Shown: positions 6,063 through 9,808 of the stretch, one piece after another
Numbering within the stretch: position 1 is the first letter of the stretch
Layout of the letters: each line of letters begins with the position of its first letter
Assembly (NCBI GenBank): GCA_016462055.1
Contig: JAEMTX010000066.1
Span: forward strand, 1 to 9,808
DNA from: Acidimicrobiia bacterium
GTDB lineage: Bacteria > Actinomycetota > Acidimicrobiia > Acidimicrobiales > Acidimicrobilacustridaceae
Length of the DNA: 9,808 bases
Direction: 5' to 3'
Made by a program: the position numbers and the translations under genes
Notes under the pieces: model-generated
The model's input: only the letters and a program-made list of their open reading frames with translations
The model's database searches: none
Told to the model about the DNA's origin: nothing

Positions 6063-7789
6063 CGTTCGTCCTCCGGACCAACGACGATGTCGGAGTTCGA
6101 CTTGCCCGAAGGCACCATCGGGAAAACCTTCTCGCGCGCATCGGTGCGGAAATCAATGACAACCGGACGGTCGTCAACTTCATTTGCACGCTGAATAGCC
6201 GGAAGTACGTCTTCGGGTGATTCGACACGCATGCCGACACAGCCCATTGCTTCGGCCCACATCTTGTAATCGGGAAGATCCGGCGAGAGATAGACCTCGC
6301 TATAACGCTCTTCGTAGAACATTTCCTGCCACTGACGAACCATGCCCAAATAGGCATTGTTCAAAATGGCAATCTTCACCGGAATGCGCTCGGCGGCAGC
6401 GGTAACAAGTTCTTGCGCGGTCATCTGGAAACAGCCATCGCCGTCGACGGCCCACACCATGCGGTCGGGACGCCCGACCTTGGCGCCAATTGCTGCCGGA
6501 ACCGCGAAGCCCATCGTTCCGAGGCCACCGGAGTTGATCCAGGTGTAGGGATGGTTGAACTTCCAGTACTGCGCAGTCCACATCTGATGCTGACCGACGC
6601 CCGATGCAACAATGCAATCGTCAGGCGTGTTGTCGCGAAGTTGTTCAAGCACGAACTGTGGCTTGAGGAGATCGCCCGGTTCGGACTGCACGTAAGTAAG
6701 CGGGTACTTCTCTTGCCATCCGCTGATCGTGGACTTCCACGCTGAACGATCGGGCTGAACTTCTGGCGCACCGATCTGCTTCAGCGCAGTAATCAGTTCA
6801 TCGATGACAAGACGACAGTCGCCAGTGATTCCGACGTCGGGTCGGCGAACCTTGCCGAGTTCCGCGGGATCAATATCGACGTGAATGATCTTGGCGTGCG
6901 AAGCGAACGCATCGACCTTGCCGGTGACTCGGTCATCGAAACGCGAACCAAGGGCAATGAGTAGATCCGATTCCTGCATCGCGGTGACGGCGGTGTAGTT
7001 GCCGTGCATGCCCGGCATGCCGAGACACAACGGATGATCATCGGGCATCGTGCCGCGAGCCATGAGCGTCGTGACGACAGGGATGTCGAGTAGTTCAGCA
7101 AGGGCAAGCAGCGACTCTGCGGCCCGCGCCTTGAGGATGCCGCCACCCGAGTAGATGACGGGGCGTTCTGCAGCAATGATCAGCTGCGCGGCATCTTTGA
7201 TGAGCGCAGGATCGCCATCGAGGCGAGGGTTGTACCCAGCAAGATCGACGGAATCGGGCCAGTACCAATCGAGCGCCGAATTCGGATTGGTGGGATCGAC
7301 GAGATCTTTCGGAATGTCGATGAGGACAGGCCCTGGACGACCGGTAGTTGCGATGTGAAATGCCTCGCGCACGATGCGCGGAATATCCGCCGCATTCGTC
7401 ACGAGCTCGTTGTGCTTCGTGACCGAACGTGTGATGCCGACAGTGTCGACTTCTTGGAATGCATCAGTGCCGATACCGGCGGTTCCGACCTGGCCGGTGA
7501 TGACCACCATCGGGACCGAGTCCATGTACGCGTCGGCAAGCGGCGTGATGATGTTGGTCGCTGCAGGACCACTCGTGACCATCGCGACACCAGGGCGACC
7601 GGTTGCATGCGCATAGCCCTCGGCCATGTGTCCTGCACCCTGTTCATGACGAACAAGGATGTGACGAATCGGCGAGTCGATGATCGGGTCGTAAACCGGA
7701 AGGATCGCTCCCCCGGGCAGACCAAAGATCACATCGACACCCTCGAGTTCGAGAGCCTTAATGAGTGCGGCACCACCGTTGGTTTTCAT
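6059..7789 (-). CDS. ilvB: Acetolactate (acetohydroxyacid) synthase large subunit
   Basis: A 576-aa ThDP enzyme with the family's three domains. It condenses two pyruvates, or pyruvate and 2-oxobutyrate, in the first shared step of Val/Leu/Ile synthesis. Visible are the N-terminal FGLPGGAILP and catalytic Glu49 in RHEQGAGHMAEGYA, GQVGTAGIGTDAFQE (99-113), the FAD-contact region GSRFDDRVTG (281-290), the ThDP/Mg motif from GDG (450-452) to Asn477/Asn478, and Trp487 in GMVRQWQ, a residue linked to herbicide binding in homologues. The position equal to the plant Pro197 is Gly102, which is common in bacteria. Start ATG 7789 has GGGAGGA 5 nt upstream. It leads the ilvB-ilvN-ilvC operon, and a leader peptide with hairpins upstream suggests attenuation by charged Val/Leu tRNA. 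Confidence 0.97.
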   Translation of the reverse strand: MKTNGGAALIKALELEGVDVIFGLPGGAILPVYDPIIDSPIRHILVRHEQGAGHMAEGYAHATGRPGVAMVTSGPAATNIITPLADAYMDSVPMVVITGQVGTAGIGTDAFQEVDTVGITRSVTKHNELVTNAADIPRIVREAFHIATTGRPGPVLIDIPKDLVDPTNPNSALDWYWPDSVDLAGYNPRLDGDPALIKDAAQLIIAAERPVIYSGGGILKARAAESLLALAELLDIPVVTTLMARGTMPDDHPLCLGMPGMHGNYTAVTAMQESDLLIALGSRFDDRVTGKVDAFASHAKIIHVDIDPAELGKVRRPDVGITGDCRLVIDELITALKQIGAPEVQPDRSAWKSTISGWQEKYPLTYVQSEPGDLLKPQFVLEQLRDNTPDDCIVASGVGQHQMWTAQYWKFNHPYTWINSGGLGTMGFAVPAAIGAKVGRPDRMVWAVDGDGCFQMTAQELVTAAAERIPVKIAILNNAYLGMVRQWQEMFYEERYSEVYLSPDLPDYKMWAEAMGCVGMRVESPEDVLPAIQRANEVDDRPVVIDFRTDAREKVFPMVPSGKSNSDIVVGPEDER

Positions 7790-7802
7790 GGATGTCCTCC
7801 CA

Positions 7803-7816
7803 GATGCCGAAGCATC
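7803..7816 (-). promoter_or_regulatory. UUCG hairpin just upstream of the ilvB ribosome binding site
   Basis: On the minus strand GATGC, loop TTCG, GCATC form a 5-bp stem with the stable C(UUCG)G loop. It ends 1 nt before the GGGAGG Shine-Dalgarno (7801-7796). It could keep the ribosome site open, or act as a small insulator from the upstream attenuator. The structure is clear; its role is inferred. Confidence 0.45.
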
Positions 7817-7853
7817 AGCGGGATCGGGCCGGATCGAACGGGCGGAACGTAAA

Positions 7854-7875
7854 CGGCCTCCCGAGTGGGAGGCCG
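7854..7875 (-). terminator. Attenuator terminator-like hairpin in the ilvB leader
   Basis: CGGCCTCCC (7854-7862) and GGGAGGCCG (7867-7875) form a perfect 9-bp, very GC-rich stem with a 4-nt loop. On the minus strand it follows the leader peptide stop by about 35 nt and lies 64 nt before ilvB. The sequence after it is TTTACGTT, a short imperfect U-rich tail. Position and strength fit a regulated terminator controlled by translation of the leader peptide. Confidence 0.65.
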
Positions 7876-7880
7876 GGGGC

Positions 7881-7910
7881 GCACACGCGACGGTCGAAGC
7901 CGGCGTGTGC
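7881..7910 (-). promoter_or_regulatory. Leader hairpin starting at the leader-peptide stop codon
   Basis: GCACACGC (7881-7888) and GCGTGTGC (7903-7910) form an 8-bp stem; an inner CGG/CCG adds 3 bp (7891-7893 with 7900-7902). Its outer G is the last base of the leader TAG. The inner loop contains GGTCG (plus strand 7892-7896), whose minus-strand reading CGACC is complementary to the GGTCG in the leader's Val codons (7940-7936), so competing folds are possible. This is the expected place for a pause or alternative-pairing element. Confidence 0.55.
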
Positions 7911-7951
7911 TAGCGGAGTACTACGAGCGAGGTAACGACCTTCGTGCTCAC
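7910..7951 (-). CDS. ilvB leader peptide MSTKVVTSLVVLR (attenuation)
   Basis: A 14-codon ORF, GTG to TAG, encoding 13 residues of which four are Val and two Leu (VV at 5-6, LVVL at 9-12). It lies 120 nt upstream of ilvB on the same strand, between the DUF2752-like gene and the operon, and is followed at once by two hairpins. Leader peptides rich in the pathway's end products precede ilv operons in many bacteria, including actinobacteria such as Corynebacterium, where ribosome stalling controls a downstream terminator. No clear Shine-Dalgarno precedes the GTG. TTGCCG and a weak AAGACT 7 nt before the GTG (18-bp spacing) could be a promoter for a leaderless message. There is no Ile codon. The peptide's composition and placement are seen; the mechanism is inferred from known ilv leaders. 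Confidence 0.75.
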   Translation of the reverse strand: MSTKVVTSLVVLR

Positions 7952-8020
7952 CGAATCAAGTCTTGCCGCCCGGAGACCTAAACGGCAACTCGGAGGATTC
8001 GCCGGAACCTAATGATGCCC

Positions 8021-8380
8021 TCAGACCAGATTTCGGCCCACCGAGTAGGCCACAAACGGGATACCAACCAGCAGAGTCATACGTGAACCCGAGACAAAAG
8101 CTGGGATCTTCCTCTGCAATCTAGAGAAAACCATTATCAGCGATACCAAAAGCCCGAGGACAAATACCCATGCAAAGGCATTCTCAGCCAGGCTGCCAAG
8201 CACATCTCCCCGGAAGAGGGCAACCACACCGTGTGTCATTCCACAGAATGGACATTGAGTTCCGAACCATGCCTTGATCGGACAACTCACACCCTGAGCG
8301 AATAACCGATCAGAAACCCCGGGCGCGTAAGCGACAGCTGCACATGCAGCTGTCGCAGTGACGAGAAGACCCCTCGTCAC
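8021..8380 (-). CDS. DUF2752-like small membrane protein
   Basis: A 119-aa membrane protein from GTG 8380. It has a hydrophobic N-terminus (about 5-20), then the family hallmark of Cys33-Pro followed by CPFCGMTHG (Cys43, Cys46, Gly47, Met48, Thr49), and two further hydrophobic segments (about 68-84 and 101-115). This CP-x-CGMT pattern with a downstream NAFAW (compare the usual NPLA) matches DUF2752, whose function is unknown; the cysteines could bind metal or form a disulfide. The frame is open to 8473, but the longer form runs through the TM2 gene and adds a non-membrane, arginine-rich tail. GTG 8380 lies 4 nt after the TM2 stop, so coupling explains the lack of a strong Shine-Dalgarno. It is probably the second gene of a two-gene operon. 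Confidence 0.7.
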   Translation of the reverse strand: MTRGLLVTATAACAAVAYAPGVSDRLFAQGVSCPIKAWFGTQCPFCGMTHGVVALFRGDVLGSLAENAFAWVFVLGLLVSLIMVFSRLQRKIPAFVSGSRMTLLVGIPFVAYSVGRNLV

Positions 8381-8384
8381 ATGG

Positions 8385-8690
8385 TCAGAACCAGTCGCGC
8401 GTGCCCTGTACGTAAATCTGCTCGAATTCGGCATCAGACTTCGTGAGATAGATAATCCCCTCGATGAATCCAACGATCGATGTAGCCATGATGAGAAGTA
8501 ACGGGAACACCAAGATTGACCCGCAAAAGCCGATAAGACCGCCCACCAACATGATCACCGCCGGCGTCGTGTAGCCCAAATAAAACTTGTGGATGCCGAA
8601 GCCCCCGAGGAAGATTGCAAGAAGTCCGGCCGCGATCTTCGACTTTGAACCTGGTGCAGCGCTTTCACCCGTTGAACCTGTACTGGTCAT
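8385..8690 (-). CDS. TM2 domain-containing membrane protein
   Basis: A 101-aa protein with a short polar Ser/Thr/Gly N-terminus (1-18) and then a TM2 domain: hydrophobic helix AAGLLAIFLGGFGIHKFYLG (20-39) with the family motif GGFGIHKFYLG, a tight turn, and a second long hydrophobic region (44-82) with glycines and a GFIEGIIYL ending. It closes with an acidic, aromatic tail (SDAEFEQIYVQGTRDWF). TM2 proteins are small membrane proteins of largely unknown role in bacteria. ATG 8690 has AGGAG 5 nt upstream. Its stop is 4 nt before the DUF2752-like start, so the two are a coupled pair and may work together in the membrane. The family call is firm; function is unknown. Confidence 0.85.
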   Translation of the reverse strand: MTSTGSTGESAAPGSKSKIAAGLLAIFLGGFGIHKFYLGYTTPAVIMLVGGLIGFCGSILVFPLLLIMATSIVGFIEGIIYLTKSDAEFEQIYVQGTRDWF

Positions 8691-8875
8691 CGATACTCCT
8701 CGTTTCTGGCGCCACGACCGCCGCAGGCCTTATTGCCAACACTATCCATCCGGGGCATCGACAGACGCGATGCTTGACCTTGCAGCCATTGCTCAAGAAT
8801 GCGTTGAGGCTCTGCCCTTCACCTGAGCCAAAACTTGTTCAAATCAGCCAAGGGTCTTGAGTTTTTACAGCGAAC
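8691..8875. other. Intergenic stretch, no gene recognised
   Basis: These 185 bases separate the lipoprotein gene from the TM2/DUF2752 pair and should hold the pair's promoter, but I see no convincing -35/-10. Next to the lipoprotein stop, GAGTT (8859-8863) and AACTC (8873-8877) form a weak 5-bp stem, a doubtful terminator. The only plus-strand ORF with an ATG here (8770-8826, 18 aa) resembles nothing I know. Confidence 0.5.
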
Positions 8876-9364
8876 TCAGAAGTCGAAACCCGGGCAGTTC
8901 TTCTGGGTCCACTGATCAAGATTCTCGGAGGCTTTTTCGAACTTCGCGTCGTCCATCACAGATCCGGCCTTTTCCAATTTCGCAACTGTGTCCGGGTCAG
9001 CCAGATTGTTGAAATCAATACCCGCTACCGCATCGACGTAGGTCTTGATGGTGGAGACAACCATCTTCCAATCATCGCGAATCTCACTCGGGACACTCGA
9101 AGAGAACGATTCAAGCGATTTCACCATGGACGACACGCCGGCTGACATTTCACCGGTATCGAGCGCGTCCAGCTTTGCAGCGAGTTCTTCAGTCTTATTG
9201 AACAGATCGGCGCAGGCACTCGCATCGCTGCCACTGCCGGACTTCGCACTCGTATCCGATGACGAACCTGAGTTGCTCGACGAACCGCCACAGGCGGCTC
9301 CGACCAGCATCAAACCCGCAATCAAGAACGCCGAAAACACCCAATGCTTCATCTTCGACTGCAT
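8876..9364 (-). CDS. Putative lipoprotein of unknown function
   Basis: A 162-aa exported protein. It has a charged start (MQSKMKH), a hydrophobic stretch (8-24) and Cys25 in VGAACGG, followed by a low-complexity Ser/Gly linker (GGSSSNSGSSSDTSAKSGSGSD), the usual layout of an actinobacterial lipoprotein with a membrane tether. The -3 residue of the lipobox is Gly rather than the usual Leu/Val, so the signal is slightly atypical. The mature part (about 48-162) appears mostly alpha-helical, with two cysteines (in ACADLF and KNCPGFDF) that might pair. I do not recognise a domain. Longer starts at 9397 and 9367 (GTG) exist. ATG 9364 has GGAG 8 nt upstream, and a TATGAT -10 at 9403-9398 would put 9397 at the transcription start. 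It is separated from gatB by 65 nt and is probably transcribed alone. Confidence 0.7.
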   Translation of the reverse strand: MQSKMKHWVFSAFLIAGLMLVGAACGGSSSNSGSSSDTSAKSGSGSDASACADLFNKTEELAAKLDALDTGEMSAGVSSMVKSLESFSSSVPSEIRDDWKMVVSTIKTYVDAVAGIDFNNLADPDTVAKLEKAGSVMDDAKFEKASENLDQWTQKNCPGFDF

Positions 9365-9397
9365 CACATTTTCTCCAAGGGACTTTGCGACAACCAA

Positions 9398-9403
9398 ATC
9401 ATA
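9398..9403 (-). promoter_or_regulatory. Candidate -10 box for the lipoprotein gene
   Basis: TATGAT on the minus strand is a near-perfect -10 hexamer 33 nt upstream of the chosen ATG, in the gap after gatB. The expected -35 position (AGACTT) is poor, so this is only a candidate. Confidence 0.35.
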
Positions 9404-9429
9404 GAGAACAATATTCGCTCAAGTCTGAG

Positions 9430-9808
9430 TCAGAGGCTTTCGGCTCTACGCGATTCGAGAAGCGCGGCGACGGCTTTTCCGTCGGCTTGACCCTTGGTGG
9501 CCTTCATGATTTTGCCGGTAAAGAAGCCCTGCAACTTTACGCGCTTCTTGTCGTCGCCAGTGCAGAAGTCGGACCACTCTTCGGGGCTTTCAGCGATCAA
9601 GCCGTCGACAACGCCTTCGAGCTCGGAGGAATCCATTGCTTCGAACCCAAGTTCTGCGGCAATGACCTCGGGAGCGCGACCAGAGACAAGCATTTCAGCC
9701 AAGACGGTTTTTGCTTGGGTAGCGGTGAGTTGACCACCGAGTTCCAAGCCGACCAGCTGCGCAAACGTTGCGGGGTCGAGTTCTGCGGCGCCTACGCCAG
9801 AAAGATTG
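9430..9808 (-). CDS. gatB: Asp-tRNA(Asn)/Glu-tRNA(Gln) amidotransferase subunit B, C-terminal part
   Basis: The frame is open to the right edge, so about 125 C-terminal residues are visible and the start is outside the window. They form the GatB/YqeY tail: LDPATFAQLVGLELGGQL (the first of these sits in the edge 60 bases), TATQAKTVLAEMLVSGRAPEVIAAELG, and the C-terminal helical GFFTGKIMKATKGQADGKAV, which corresponds to the usual G-(F/L)-x-x-G-x-(V/I)-MKATKG tRNA-contact motif. GatB, with GatA and GatC, amidates Glu-tRNA(Gln) or Asp-tRNA(Asn) in the cytosol. An apparent start near 9747 is an internal TTG, not a real start. No strong terminator follows the stop; the next gene begins 65 nt on with its own candidate promoter. 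Confidence 0.93.
   Translation of the reverse strand, partial: NLSGVGAAELDPATFAQLVGLELGGQLTATQAKTVLAEMLVSGRAPEVIAAELGFEAMDSSELEGVVDGLIAESPEEWSDFCTGDDKKRVKLQGFFTGKIMKATKGQADGKAVAALLESRRAESL

Noticed and set aside
7484..7495. Gly102 in IlvB as a herbicide-resistance change
   Set aside because: Non-proline residues at this position are common in natural bacterial enzymes, so it is not evidence of selection.
7057..7790. Plus-strand ORFs opposite ilvB (for example 7355-7852)
   Set aside because: They are antisense shadows of a strongly conserved coding region and show no domain.
8381..8473. Longer start for the DUF2752-like protein (ATG 8473)
   Set aside because: The extra 31 residues are polar and overlap the TM2 coding region almost entirely; GTG 8380 gives the expected family length.
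8770..8826. Plus-strand 18-aa ORF in the gap beside the TM2 gene
   Set aside because: No ribosome site, no recognisable composition and no neighbour on that strand; it lacks the residue bias that supports the ilv leader.

Overview
The window looks like actinobacterial chromosome. It has moderate-to-high GC, frequent GTG starts, several genes with little or no Shine-Dalgarno, and an ilvB-ilvN-ilvC cluster preceded by a branched-chain amino acid leader peptide. Protein flavour and gene content fit an uncultured Acidimicrobiia-type lineage, but that placement is an impression of style; no rRNA or other marker is present. Almost everything is on the minus strand. The exceptions are the serC tail at the left edge and a small toxin-antitoxin pair in the middle.

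Layout from left to right. 1-315 (+) is the C-terminal third of phosphoserine aminotransferase (serC), converging on two minus-strand short-chain dehydrogenases (328-1284 and 1277-2047, overlapping by 8 nt). Upstream of these, behind a perfect 14-bp terminator hairpin, is metY (2145-3455), an O-acetylhomoserine sulfhydrylase with its own sigma70-like promoter. At 3625-4282 a plus-strand Phd/YefM-type antitoxin and a PIN-domain toxin interrupt the minus-strand run. Then come ilvC (4431-5465), ilvN (5571-6062) and ilvB (6059-7789), transcribed leftwards in the order ilvB-ilvN-ilvC. Their upstream leader (7790-7951) holds a 13-residue Val/Leu-rich peptide and three hairpins. Further right are a coupled membrane pair (DUF2752-like 8021-8380 and TM2-domain 8385-8690), a putative lipoprotein (8876-9364), and the C-terminal end of gatB running off the right edge.

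How the genes fit together. serC, metY and ilvBNC serve serine, homocysteine/methionine and Val/Leu/Ile synthesis, so this is mostly a housekeeping amino acid region. The most interesting new element is the ilvB leader. A GTG-initiated ORF (7951-7910) encodes MSTKVVTSLVVLR, its stop codon abuts an 8-bp hairpin, and a 9-bp GC-rich terminator-like hairpin follows. This is the architecture of ribosome-mediated transcription attenuation. It is too short for ordinary gene callers and would normally be missed.

Other points of interest are listed separately: repeated C(UUCG)G-capped hairpins on the ilv transcript strand, a palindrome plus direct repeat at the antitoxin promoter, a PIN toxin lacking the usual last acidic residue, an SDR with Thr in place of the catalytic Ser, and the TM2/DUF2752 membrane pair. 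I saw no CRISPR array, insertion sequence, tRNA or rRNA. No stretch over 300 bases lacks a gene.
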